Positions 1 to 12,100 of a stretch of 64,000 nucleotides of DNA are shown one piece after another. The position numbers and the translations under genes are program-made. Position 1 is the first letter of the stretch; each line of letters begins with the position of its first letter. The notes under the pieces are model-generated. The model did not search any database, was not told the origin of the DNA, and worked only from the letters and a program-made list of their open reading frames with translations. Origin of the DNA: Plectrocnemia conspersa (taxonomy: Eukaryota > Arthropoda > Insecta > Trichoptera > Polycentropodidae); contig VTFK01000366.1 in NCBI GenBank assembly GCA_009617715.1, forward strand, positions 124,001-188,000. Reading direction: 5' to 3'.

Positions 1-610
1 TTTTTGTTTGACACCTGATTTTATTATAAACTTGTTTATATATTCATTTTTTATATTAACTATCGATTTTAAGCCTTTTAGTATTATTTCAATTAATCTT
101 ACTAATTTATCTGGGATGCCAAATATTTTCAGAATTTTTAAGATTTTTTTTTATGAACGCTATCAAAAGCCTGCTATAACACTATAAATATGTGGTAGTA
201 TTGTATCATATTTATAGATTTTTATTCATTATTTATTTCATTGTGTAAATATCATCTATGATAGACCTGTTGGCTCGGAATCCAAACTAAAATTCACCCA
301 GAATTTCATTGCCATACTTTTAGCATAATACAGCAAAATGATATACATTGTTATATATAAGCTATATTTTCCACTTTAAAATATAACATATATTGTCTAT
401 AATCCTCTATAATGTATTGTGCTTTTATCAATCATTAATATATTAACACGTTGGTAATGTAACATTATTTTTTTTTCAATTATAAATTCATTGAAAATTA
501 AATTTGATATTTTTACTTGTATTATAAACTTTTTGTTATTGCTGCCCTTTCATACCATTCAATTCCTTTTTTCTACATAATTAAAATTCAACCCAGACCT
601 TTTTAAGAAA
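1..610. other. AT-rich non-coding DNA
   Basis: No open frame of note, no splice-flanked GC-rich block and no recognisable repeat is visible here. Composition is typical of the intergenic or intronic background of the window. Confidence 0.6.
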
Positions 611-624
611 TTGTACAAATGGCA

Positions 625-905
625 TTTTTCATTCATTAAGGGCTGTCACATTTTGACAGCGGTTTTAATAAGCGCCCCAAACGACCGCATTCAGCGGTCG
701 CCTTCAAAAACTGTTATTAATCTACACTTTGACCGCGTAAACAATAAGCAACGCGTCTTACCATGCCCGACATTATTAAAGTTCAATTTGTCAAAATTTC
801 TGGGAACGTTGTTAAACCCCGAAGGTGTGAGCATTTTCGGGTCTACAGCAAAGTTACGATAGCGCGGAAAGTTTTTGGCTGATTTCCAAGCAGTGATTGG
901 GCCAA
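625..905. other. GC-richer island, unknown role
   Basis: This block is clearly less AT-rich than its flanks. It holds two small inverted repeats, GCTGTCA/TGACAGC near 642-661 and GACCGC/GCGGTC near 682-698. An 83-codon plus-strand frame crosses it, but the frame shows no recognisable domain, no plausible splice borders and runs into AT-rich sequence, so I do not call a gene. It could be a conserved regulatory block or the remains of a mobile element. Confidence 0.35.
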
Positions 906-1394
906 AACCTTAATTGCGTCGTCATAATAAAATTGCAAGCTTTTCATTATACAGGTGAAAAATTAATTCAACTCGTATTACAAAATTTTGACTTGAAAAA
1001 ATCACTTTAAAAGAAAAAAATAAAAAAATCTACATCAGAAAATATAATTAAATAAAATTAAACAACTGTGGTATATAATTTATTAACTCTTTCCGAAGAA
1101 AAAATCCGAATATTTACTTTACATAAATAAACAAACAATTCGTTTTATGGAACAAAGTATTTATTCAAATAGGCATATCTCAAAAAATATTTCCTTGTTT
1201 AATCGCACCCATTTTTTTTTAAAGCATAGTTATAAGTATATAAGCTTTTATCCCCAAAATCTTTACCGTCTGAAGAAAAATTACTTCTATGCTTTGCTTT
1301 TAAATAGTGATATACTTTCTTATTTAAACTTGCATTTACAAACGTAAAAAAATAGCATTTGATTTTTTCATGCCTAAAAATGTAATATTTAGTA

Positions 1395-1440
1395 AAAGCT
1401 GTCGGTCCCTCACTACTGCGAGGTACCGCAGCTAGTGATG
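1395..1440. repeat. Imperfect inverted repeat
   Basis: The plus strand reads CACTACTGCG, then AGGTAC, then CGCAGCTAGTG, a near-palindrome of about 27 bases within AT-rich flanks. It may be the remnant of a transposon end. No partner end was found nearby. Confidence 0.4.
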
Positions 1441-1769
1441 ATACTACAATATATATATTACAAAAGTAATTGAGGCACAACTAATAAGTGACACTATTAC
1501 TCAGAATAATGACGTAAAATAACTGGCAACATAATGCTACTATATTAAATAAAATATGCAACTCTTCACAAAAGAAAAATATAAACTATTAAATTGTTTT
1601 ATATACAAATTTTACAATCTGATTATATTATATATTAAGCCATAGACAATTTATTTGTCTAAAATATTTATACATATAGTGTATTTAAATATATTAAATT
1701 TAAATTGAATAAAATGTGCTTATAGCTGACTTTGCTATATTGCTGTGGGTCCCAATAAATTATATGGTT

Positions 1770-1860
1770 TTAATAGCGTCGCCATGTCGGATGCGCGACG
1801 CCGTTCGTCCGACCGCCATTTTGTGCCATTGTAACAAAGCGACGCTTGCGTTACAAATTT
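1770..1860 (+). other. CpG-rich patch with mini-ORF and hairpin
   Basis: A short patch dense in CpG stands out from the AT-rich flanks. It contains a 16-codon frame starting with ATG at 1784 and ending at 1834 (begins MSDARRR). Directly after it is an inverted repeat, TTGTAAC...GTTACAA (1829-1856), with additional pairing inside. It may be a first-exon or promoter remnant, or a fragment of a mobile element. Nothing here identifies it. Confidence 0.3.
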
Positions 1861-2131
1861 ATTGTATCACTTAGCCTGAATAATAATAAAAGAAATTGGG
1901 AGTATTTTTTTTTATGTAAATGTATACAATTTTTTGTTGAAATGTTCCATGACCACTTTATATGGCTAATATGTTTTTTGCATTATTTTTTAAAATTTCA
2001 GAGTGTATAATAATTTTAATAAAATTAAAGTAATAAATTGAATTTTTAAAACTAACTTTCTCAATTTTATTTTTATATTTTTTTATAAATATGATAATGA
2101 TATACACATATTTTTAAAACAGATTACGTTA

Positions 2132-2201
2132 TTATAAGTAACAATACATTTTTGCATTGGGATCAAATTTTTATAAGTAACAATACATTTTTGCATTGGG
2201 A
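2132..2201. repeat. Local tandem duplication, 39-base period
   Basis: A 31-base segment beginning TTATAAGTAACAATACATTT at 2132 is repeated exactly at 2171. The two copies are separated by 8 bases, so the period is 39. The exact identity suggests a recent slippage or replication event. Confidence 0.85.
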
Positions 2202-2939
2202 CGATATTTAGAATCGATGTTTGCTAATTAATATTAGTTATACAATCCATATGTAAAAGATATTTATAATTTTCACAACAGGTTATATAATACAATTGTA
2301 ACAATATATGTAAATATACGCTCCAAAAAACAACTGGTCAAATATTAGTAATTGATCATTTTAATATAAGTTACTATTAACTCACTAATGAAATATTATT
2401 TTTAGCAACGTGAACTCTTTTACGTCATTATATTTTATTTTAAGATATAGCTTATTATATGCATAGCTATTTATAATTAAATAATTTTACCATTTTAGGC
2501 ATACAGCGTTATTTTTATTTAAAAACATATTACGACACGTTTATATAATTAATATTTATTTATATACCGATAATAGTCTTAAATAGTGTAAATTAAAATA
2601 ATATTATGACAAAAGGATTTGAACAAAATATTTTTTTATCGAAGTATATGTTTAGTAAAAGTTTAAATATACTGTCATTAGATTTTTATCTACAATTAGT
2701 TCTTAAAATACTATCGGATCTATTTGATAAGAAAATGATACCAATACCTTTTTATTCTTAAATAGTTTTTTAATTAATTATAATAAACTATTCTTGTTAC
2801 GTTTTAAGCTTTACGATATATTTATGATTTTTATAACAAGAAAAGCTACATAATAAAATAAAAAACCGATATAAATAACATTTGACAAAATACTTTTTTA
2901 GTAAAATCATTTTTAAATAATTCATAATGAATGATTAAA

Positions 2940-4560
2940 TTCTTAGTTTATATTGAATACATTCTTAACCCAATTTAAAGCCTAATTTTTGCCTTTAAAT
3001 CATACTTATGGTTTTTAGATACAGATAATATGAGAACCGCTACAAATTAATTTTGAAAAATATAATTTTTTAATGTGTGTTTATCATAATATATAATATT
3101 TATGAAGTTTGTTATTTTAAAGCATAATTATAAACTTTAATATTTAGCCATGATTTTTTAGTAGAAAGTATAAAAACACGTTCTTAAAAAGATATTGAAA
3201 AAAAATTAAAATTTATAAGATTGAATATTACCTTTATTGTTTATAACTATATTTTAATTTATGTTTAGAGTGCCAAAATATAAAAATCATTTAAAGAAAT
3301 TAAAACATCTATGCAAAAAAAAAATGAAAATCATTAAAATTGACATGTACAAGATATTAAAAAAATCATTCAAAATTACTTTCATATACGTGATTATAAT
3401 TTTTAATTAATATTTGATATATTTGTAAATAAATTAAAAACGTAGCTTATAAAATTAGTATGAAAATCTTTTCATACAAATCATGGAATACTGTAAAAAA
3501 TATTTTAAATAATTAAATATAAATGTGTATACTATGTAATGATATTAATTATTATTTTTTCTGATTTAAAGTTAAGTTTTATGTCACTAGAGTTTATAGC
3601 TCAATAAAAATAAAAATCCTTGCAAAAAAAGTGATACAAAAATTGCTAAAACTTAATTTTGCCTAAATATTTTAAAATCATTTAAAATTAAATTTATATG
3701 AGTTATTACAACATACATTTATATTTAGTATATTTTAAACTTGATTTAACGCTATTTTTAAATATAAATATGATTTTTTAGATAAAATATGTTGCTAAAA
3801 GATTAATATTAAAATTGCTTTAAATTGCTACTTTTATTTAAATTATAAATTTTCTGTTTCTTTTATACAAAATTAATTTATTATATTTAGAATTATTCAA
3901 AGTTTGTTTTAGGGCCCAAAAAAATATTTATGATTTTTCGGTGAAAAAAATTAAAATCGCTATTTAAAAAAAAACGTTTAAAACAATTTTTATATGAGGG
4001 AGTATAATGTATTTTATTTATAGGTTTTGGTATATTTATAACTAATTTAAAACGTAGCATTGCTTCTTAAATTTAAAATAGATTTTCAATAACTTAAATA
4101 CAAATGATTATAACGTATCTAATCTTAAGTATTTTAAATATTTATTATGAGACTTGTTTTAAAATTATAATTTTTGAAAATAAAAAATCAGTTCTATATT
4201 ACGAAATATATGTATTGACTTTTTTGAAAACTTTTAAAATCACATTAATTATATTTATTTCAGTTAATAAAACATATTTATATGTAGTAAATTTTTAACT
4301 TGAATTTGAGCTTTCGAAAATTAATATGATTGCAAAAATGTTAGTATAGAAAATGCTACAAATTAGTTTTAAGTAATTTTAAATTAAACTTACATGAATA
4401 TTTAAGATATAAAATTATATTTGGATTAATTGTACTATCTTAAAACTTGGTTTTAAGCTTTAAAATATAAATTTGATTTTGATAAAATATAATCAAAAAA
4501 TCATTGCAAAAATTCTTTTTTTAACTTAAAAAAAATTGTTTAGAATAAATACATTTTGAC
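2940..4560 (+). repeat. Decayed tandem array A (about 160-base unit)
   Basis: A loose unit recurs about ten times, with starts near 2960, 3120, 3255, 3430, 3570, 3740, 3900, 4045, 4296 and 4445. Its head resembles AACTTGATTTTAAGCTTTAA, followed by TATAAATATGATTTTT, then a block with GCTACAAATTAATTTTG. The spacing is near 150-170 bases, with gaps. Divergence between copies is high, so this reads as an old satellite-like array. Unit borders are by eye only. Confidence 0.45.
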
Positions 4561-5018
4561 TTTTATTGCATGATTTTTTTAGTAAAACTAAAATTATGTT
4601 TAATACGTTAGAAAATGTTAGGAAAAGCATATATGTAACAAATTTGTATAAATATGAAATGGATATACTCTTGGAAATATAGGGTTGGCAAAAATGTAGT
4701 TAAAGATAAGATATATCTTTATGATTTATTACACACTTTTGGATAAAAAAAGTTGTAAGAACAGTAGTAGTAGTAGATAACACTAAATAAATCGAATAAT
4801 TACTCAATATAATAAAAATAATTTTATGTTTTATTTAAAAAAATTACTAATATTTAATGTATATATATTTTTCTTGTCTTAAATATACAACTTATAAGTG
4901 AATATACAGTAGAACCTCCCCCAATAACATGATAAATTGGTAACGTGCTATTTGGGCACACTTATTTTATGTGTGACCGAACCAAAGAGAGGATATCTCA
5001 CCACACGCACCTGATTCG

Positions 5019-5043
5019 TACAGTCCGTCCAAGATATGAACGC
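5019..5043 (+). repeat. 25-base motif shared with the 36 kb junction
   Basis: The 25 bases starting TACAGTCCGTCCAAG occur identically at 36051-36075. Here they lie just upstream of a TA-flanked MITE. At 36 kb they abut the inner end of an inverted duplication. This may be the conserved end of a mobile element. Confidence 0.75.
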
Positions 5044-5076
5044 TCATCGTCACAATATTAGTGAGAAAATATAATA

Positions 5077-5384
5077 GGGTGACCATGTGAAATTACAAGT
5101 GCAATTAATATTTTTTTTTTAATTTAATTTGTTGAGGAAAGTGTAAAATATCACTTTCTTACTTATTTTGTTTATTTATATACATATTTAACTCAATAAC
5201 ATGAGAGCAGTTTTGGTATTACTCTCCAGGTGGAATATCTGTTAGATTTAATATTTTTTTTAATATTAATATAATATTACAGGAATTGTTTTATTGATTA
5301 CAAAATACCATTACATGACAATAATTTATAATAAAAACATAATATATTATAATTTTTAATTCAATTTCTAACGTATGGTCACCC
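5077..5384. mobile_element. MITE with GGGTGACCAT ends and TA target duplication
   Basis: The element begins GGGTGACCAT at 5077 and ends with the exact inverse ATGGTCACCC at 5384. It is flanked on both sides by TA (5075-5076 and 5385-5386). Pairing of the ends continues imperfectly for about 20 more bases. The interior is AT-rich and has no transposase frame. A TA duplication with short inverted ends fits a non-autonomous Tc1/mariner-type element. The family cannot be named from the sequence alone. Confidence 0.75.
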
Positions 5385-5654
5385 TACCCATAAAACAGCC
5401 CTGATTTAGTATTAGTAACGTTCTCCTGTCGGTGTAAATAAATTTGCGGTAAGCTGTGTATGTATGCATACATGCGTACACGCACTATTATTTCCAACAC
5501 AACGATAATGAGCGCTAACATATTGGATGGACTATACGCACGTATTGCAAAGATTGTATTCCCCCAACTACACGCACCCAAATAGCACGTTCTTAATTTA
5601 CCGTGTATAACCCTGAACGTGCGTCTTTCTCTAGGAGTCACACAATTAAATTAA

Positions 5655-5865
5655 GTTAGAGTGGCTGACAATCAACATGTAAAACCTAGGTTCAAATCTT
5701 ATATAGACCTTAGTGTTTTTAAATTTCTATCGTATCTGGTAAATCAGAGCTATTGATTTTTCTTTAGTAATAATTCCGATCGACCATCACAAATAAGTTT
5801 TTCCTAGATTTTGCTAATCTCACGGGTGAGTATTATGATGATTAATTATAATATCTTATATTATT
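5655..5865 (+). mobile_element. tRNA-derived SINE, family B
   Basis: A tRNA-like head contains GAGTGGCTGAC and a B-box-like AGGTTCAAATC (about 5687-5698). After an AT-rich body comes a tail with TTGCTAATCTCACGGGTGA (about 5812-5830) and a TGATTAAT block. Head and tail both match the copy at 59545-59730 in the same order, so this is a dispersed element and not a tRNA gene. Confidence 0.65.
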
Positions 5866-5869
5866 ATTT

Positions 5870-6400
5870 TTTTAACTATCAACCAACGTGATACATTCAA
5901 GTATCATATTTAATTTCAATTAAGCCGTCTCTCCGCCGTCTTTATACTTCATAAGATATTGTGAGCTCTTTCGGAAAATTTTAATTGGTACCACTGAAAG
6001 TTTATCTTTGCTTTCCTCACAAAGCGACAATAACCACCTTCTACATAACAGTCAAAGCAAACAGCGTTAAACGAGCGCAAACATGTAAAGCAATACACTA
6101 CCACTCAGACAATGGACGTAACGTTTGCTTTAACTATAACCATCGCAAAAAAGCAATTATATTCAGCGTGTTTACACACCGTGAAAACGGCTTGGGAATT
6201 TTCGCCAAATATCAACGAGTCAATAAGTTCTCTTTGTTAATTGACTGATTGTTCGCCGATACGCTTCAACGCTCACAAGTCGGCAACTTTGTCGACAGTT
6301 CAGCACCTTTTCACCGGTGGATTGATTGATAACCGCTAATGGCGATGCTCTGACAAACGACCGTGGCAACACCGAAAATGGAGAATTTATAAAATGAAGA
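5870..6400. other. GC-richer unassigned island
   Basis: The block from about 5910 to 6380 has a more balanced composition than its surroundings, with many CpG-containing words. An 87-codon plus frame (5985-6248) crosses it but shows no domain or splice borders. It may be a conserved non-coding element or an old element fragment. I see no feature that decides. Confidence 0.3.
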
Positions 6401-8546
6401 AGACTCCTAATTGTACTTTATCACTTTGAGTATATTGGGGATCTTTGCAAAAAAAAATTCAGCTTAAGATTAATGACAGTATTTTTGTACTCTTTACCCT
6501 AATATTATCCGGAATGTCAAAAGTATCTAGTTTATAAATAAATAACACAAAAAATTTCAAAATCAGATTAAAAAATGTATTCTTGAATTCTCGCATCTAG
6601 AAATTTTGTCACTGCTTTGGTAAAAGAAAAAGCAGCGAGACTGACTTCGTAAATAAACCCAAAAGAACGCCTTAATTTCTCAAAGCCGTATTTAATATCT
6701 AAGTGTTAAGTTATCTTGATGAAAAAGTACTTGAAGGCAAAAAATTGAACAAAAATATCAGCAAGATTTTGTGAACCGTTCAAATTTTTTTTTTCGTATA
6801 AATGTCATCACTGTTTTAAGTTTTTATAACTGGGTTTTACAATATTACATTTTATTTTTAAAAGTAATACGTAAAATCTGTTACATTAATTTAGCAATTT
6901 CTCTGAACTTTTATGTAACTTTTAAAACTATAAATTAGATAATGCTCTCATTCTCTTTACCCAAAACACCACAATGCTTTTAATGGCATATGTAAGCTCC
7001 AAGATCCATAATTTATCAAATGGCAGTAAAAAAACATCTATGCAATTTATGATCACATTTTTGTGATATATCTACGTGTTTTGCATAAAATCTAGACGCC
7101 TAGATAGAAACTGCAAAATTTATTCAGGATATGTTACGTCGGCAAATTTCCGGCTACGTGATGCCTTGGGCTTGGGTTATTACGTTCAAGGAAGAATACA
7201 TTCAAGAGTTTAAGAAGAAATTACAACTTCATGCAAACTATATGCCAATAGCTAAAAAGTAGCCTAATCAAATTCATTGTAATTTTTTATGTCCAATACG
7301 GAGGCTTTTCAATGCAAATTGTGTCAATTTATATTCTGAATAAATTTGGTACTGTGAGAAAATTAAATTAATTTTAAATTGTAACGGTTCAATGAAGATA
7401 AATAATTACTTTATTGTACATATTATATACGAGAGGTAAAGCATTTTTCAAAGCTCTTTGAAAACTTTTGGACGACATCCAACTATCCATTATATGATAT
7501 TCAGAATTTTTCAATGGAACCGCCGTTGGTCTCATTTGCAAAGTAATATGAAATTATTTATTTAGTAACATAATATAAATTCTGCAAAAATATAAATAAT
7601 ATCATCTAATGTGATGTTACACGAATGCGTGCATATTTCAAAATATATTTTTGCTCATCTAAGAACTATATTTATTTAATAATAAATTCATCGTGAAAAT
7701 CAGGGGTCCACAAATTACGAACCGCGAGTAAAAATATATTTTATATCATCAAACTCTTTAAGACCTTTTACAAAAAATGATGTAGATGTTTTTGGCTATT
7801 TTCTTGTTAATGTAATTTATAAAAAAATACCCGATAATCGAGTCAGCTAAAAGTACAGTATCGATTATACGCGCACATAAAATTGAATCTTCGCCCCACA
7901 GTCCCATAGGCAATGTTCCAATCCTGCAAGACGATAAAACAACTTCCGAAAGTTATAAGAACAATCCACAATTGGTCGGGATATTACCAAGGGATGATTT
8001 TCCTACGGCAAACACAACCGGATATCAATTTGGGATGAAATATGTAAAAATGCTTCTCTCAAAGGGATCGTCCCTCACCGTTTCAACTGAAATGAGATCC
8101 TAAGTTGAATGTGGGTGATGTATGTTTATGTCGGTACCATGCTGGTATCTATCTTATATAGATTGCTTGATATGTCTACACGAATGTAAGATAAAGCGGT
8201 AAAACAATAAGGGTCCGTGCAACGGCATTCGGATTGAGTTTACACAATGGAGAAGAATACCAAGCAGATGTATAATGTGTAGCGATTACGCAACTTTTTC
8301 ATTGTTTTACTTTGCGATTTGACAGATGGATAAGGGTCTTAAACTTCGTCATTAAATTTATCTCGAGTTAAAAGTGTCAGGCTAAAGTGGTACATACTGC
8401 GTGTCTCGGTATTTGATAACCTAAGGCGTTCTTGTACATGACATGTTTTCATTAAAATTATACAATAAATGATTAAAATTATAAAATAAATGATTGGTAA
8501 TTAATCAATAATTATTTATATGAATATACAGATTCATATATTTTAA
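6400..8546. other. Unassigned non-coding DNA with short balanced patches
   Basis: Patches near 7130-7330 and 7860-8420 are less AT-rich than background, but no frame, splice-flanked block or repeat partner was recognised. At 8450-8500 a stretch resembling TAAAATTATAAAATAAATGA is duplicated in tandem. Confidence 0.4.
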
Positions 8547-8832
8547 GGGCGGAATAGCGTAGTCCATAACTTCTTAGACTAATAACTTTGAGGCTGTGGG
8601 TTCAAGTCCTGGCAATGGCACTCAAATTTTTATTTATCAAAAAGAATCCGGCCTTAGCTGCAGTGACATCTATTGATTATAAATTGTATACCACATAATA
8701 ATTTATAATAAATAATATAGATGTTACTGATTCCCAGACTTTTAGTCTGATGGTTAATACTTATTTGTAGGTCTGATTGACTTACTCAGTAGGTACAGAT
8801 TTGCCCGTTGTAACGCATTGGGCTTACGCCTG
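8547..8832 (+). mobile_element. tRNA-derived SINE, family A
   Basis: The head (about 8547-8625) contains GCGTAGTCCATAACTTCT and a B-box-like GGGTTCAAGTCC followed by GGCACTCAA. It aligns along its length with the head at 25007-25086. The body has TATTGATTATAAATT (near 8671). The 3' block ends with the 23 bases from TTGTAACGCATTGGG at 8808-8830, found exactly again at 12074-12096. Pol III promoter boxes in the head and shared tails support a SINE. Confidence 0.7.
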
Positions 8833-9109
8833 TCAGGTTATTTTTGTTTACTTTTCTGACGCACATCAGTTTTTGTATTAATATGCGATAATAAAAGCAT
8901 TAAGATAAATACATACAATTTCAGAAAATATATAATATTTGCTAATTTAAATTAAATTAGAACTACCATGATCTAAAGATTACTCCAATGCGTCACGATG
9001 GCCAAATAATAATACGCATTATAATTAAAATTCACAAAAAATATAATACAAGCGAGACAAAAAAATAATATATAGTAAGAAAGAAAAAATCATAAAATAT
9101 TAAAATGAA

Positions 9110-9283
9110 ATGAAACAAACCGTACCTTGTAGGATTAAGCTTTTTAAGGAGCCGAACGGTGCAGCCATAAGGGAATTGGCTAGTTCGGACGTTCTGGCTC
9201 TAACGGCATTAAAAGAGGAAGCGATCATGATTCTAGAAGACGTTCCGAAACCCAAACTGAAATTTCTCGAGTTTAATTATTGA
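9110..9283 (+). CDS. Candidate coding block or terminal exon, 57 codons
   Basis: A short plus-strand frame starts with ATG at 9110 and ends with TGA at 9281-9283. From 9133 it is strongly coding-like in a region that is otherwise about 75-80% AT: it reads LFKEPNGAAIRELASSD, then a helical run LALTALKEEAIMILED, then PKPKLKFLEFNY and stop. A splice acceptor-like CTTGTAG ends at 9132, so the true start may be a 3' splice site and not the ATG. An AATAAA lies at 9396-9401, a suitable distance for a terminal exon. I do not recognise the family. It could be the last exon of a host gene whose other exons lie outside the window or were missed, or a processed fragment. Confidence 0.5.
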   Translation: MKQTVPCRIKLFKEPNGAAIRELASSDVLALTALKEEAIMILEDVPKPKLKFLEFNY

Positions 9284-11889
9284 TAGCACCATTTTTTACT
9301 TTAAAGAAATGCTTAGTAGCATAAAACTTTATGCGAGAATTGGGGAATCGTATCCTAATGCCCCTAAAAGAAGGCTTTAAAAAATTTACGTTAATAATAA
9401 ATAACGTGAAAATCAGAAGGCTATAATCGAACCATAATAATTATAGATTTAATAAATAAAAAAAATTACTTTATGACAAACAATCTTGAGCTATCAATCG
9501 TTTGTTTTAGTCGTACATTTTTAACTTGCAGTATGATTTTGGAAAGACTAGACTATTCTCGGCATTAAACTAAGAACCGTAATATAAATCTCCTTATTTC
9601 CCTACGATATATTTTCAATTGCTTGCTTAAAACTTTGTATACGGTATACAAAAGTCTCACAAATCGTATTTCTAAAGCTGTAAACTAGTCGCGTTTCCTT
9701 TAGCATCATTCAGGCTATTCCATATGTTTTTACAAATACATCTATAATCACTAACATTAAGTTTTAGTGGATTCAAAACATTGTTTTCATCCTCTTTTTG
9801 AAAGTGACTTAATTCTAAAATTTAATTCGATTTAATCTATACCTTATAAAAGCATTCGAATAAGTTTGTTCAACTTTTTCCTTGGAAATTAAGCATCGTT
9901 CTTGTTCGCTATTTTCTAATTTATATTAGTGATCACACTTTAATAAATAAACTATGTTCTTCTAAATACAGTAAAATTTAAGTATAGGGAAGCTTTAAGT
10001 ATAGGAGATGATATTTTTTTTTTTTATTTTAAATTTCCATATTACTACAGCATTAAAATACCCTCTAACAATATAAATTTTGTCACCTTGAATGTCGGTT
10101 GTGAAAACATCCGGCACAAGCCAAGTCAAGGATGAACTGAATGTTAATAAATATTGTGTCAAGTTGTAACGTCATTCTTAAATTCTGTTAAAAATATTTC
10201 GTTATACTGGAATCATTCTTCGTTATAATGAAAACATTTTGTATGAATGTTTTTCAGGAACAAATTGAAGATTTCGTTATTTCGGTATATATACAATTCT
10301 AATATACATAAAAAAAATTAGCATGAAAATTCTATGGGCTAGATAGATCAGATAATATTCTAATGAAAAAAACTTTTACTACTTATCTAAAATATTTAAT
10401 GCGTTACATTTATTATTGACCTCATAAAATAATTACAGTTGAACCCATTTTAAGCTCTGTTGTCTTAATCATATTTTACAGTACTTTTGTATTTTACAAA
10501 TGGGTATATATAAATACTTATAAAAAACAAATTGATGGGCTATATAAAAAATAATATATTCAAAGATAGTTCACGCGGTCGAGAAAAAAATAAATATTTT
10601 ACATTTTATACTAATATGTTATTTAGTATTACTATTTCTTTTGCACATAAAATATTAAAGCTTTAAAAAATGTGTTCGCCATTCACATATTAAAAGTTCT
10701 ACCATTAGTCAATAACTTGAAAAATAGTTTTTAAATAACGATTGGAATATTAAATAAACTGCTAAATAATTCAAAAACTTTTGCACGCATTATCAAGATT
10801 TTTTTTGGATTTTATTAAAAAAATCCAAATTATCCAGCTTCTGGATATAATATAAGTTATAATTTTGAATCATTCTAAAACAAGATTATGCTATGCCATT
10901 AGGATATGGCAGAGAAGTAATATAAATTATTTATAAAATAATATACGATAAGCATATTCAATTTTTTAATTTGCTGTGCTTTTAAATCAGTACACTTAAG
11001 ATTTTTTAAGACTATGCCTCTATTTTATATGAAATTCAATTCTCGCTTTAAGCGGATTTAAAATCAATAAAACTAATTACTAATTTTTCTATATGTTCTA
11101 TGCCACGATTCACATAATTTTCAGTGTAATCTATCTACCGCGCAAATTAAAAAATGATATAAAAATGCAACATAACCGGCATTAGTCCAATGCGTAACAA
11201 CCAGGCTAACATAATCAATGACCATTAAATAGTCAGACTAAAGTTTATAAATCAATTACATCTACTATGGTATTATTAAAAAAAAAACAACAGCTTAAAA
11301 TCAGTAGATTTTACTATGAGCTTAATTTTATTTTATTAATTTATCACAATATCAATCCATGAAATTAGGAAAATCTAAGAAAAGCTCATCTGTAATGCTC
11401 GATCAAACTTATAAAAACATAAAAATATGTTGTACTTGAAACAGTTTGAGCGATTTAAAATATTCATCAGATAAAAATCATATTTAACTAGTAATTATAT
11501 TATTGCAATAAGAAAGAAATAATAATCAATGTCAGTCGTCGTGTTTTGTACATTTTAATATATCGTCAAAATACTTTCATATTCAATATTTAATTTATTT
11601 AAAAAACACAAATACTATTGTTTTCATATTTTAAACAATAAGGTTTAAAAAAATGTATACATTTTCTAGAAAGAGAAACACTTTAATTTCGTGACAATGG
11701 CATGAATATCGCAGTTGAAATATCGATTAGTAAATTCTCATCGCTATTATTTTTTTAATGCTTAATAAATTAAGTATATGAATTTAAAAAAAACTTTTTT
11801 ATGAAAATCTATAAATTCTACAGATAAAAAATAAATATATAAATACCACATTATAAAAGTATCTCATAATTAATAATCAAAAATGTACT
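9284..11889. other. AT-rich DNA, nothing recognised
   Basis: Apart from the AATAAA at 9396 that may serve the preceding exon, this stretch is homopolymer-rich AT sequence. There are no supportable genes, repeats with partners, or hairpins of note. Confidence 0.55.
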
Positions 11890-11894
11890 ATTTT

Positions 11895-12100
11895 TAAAAA
11901 CTGGCCCCAGCTACATATTGACATATATTGATTATAAATTAAAATACACAAAATGCTTAATATTTAATAAAATAAATTTAACTTATATTTTGACTGAAAA
12001 GTGTGGTTATTAAAACTTACTTATTTACGTATTTATTATTTTTAATTGACTCATTTAGTATATATTAGCCCTGTTGTAACGCATTGGGCTTACGCCCCTT
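11895..12100 (+). mobile_element. SINE family A, head-less copy
   Basis: The copy begins in the body with GGCCCCAGCTAC and then TATTGATTATAAATT, which matches 8650-8685. It ends with the exact 23-base tail from TTGTAACGCATTGGG (12074-12096). The tRNA-like head is missing, which is typical of 5' truncation. Confidence 0.65.
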
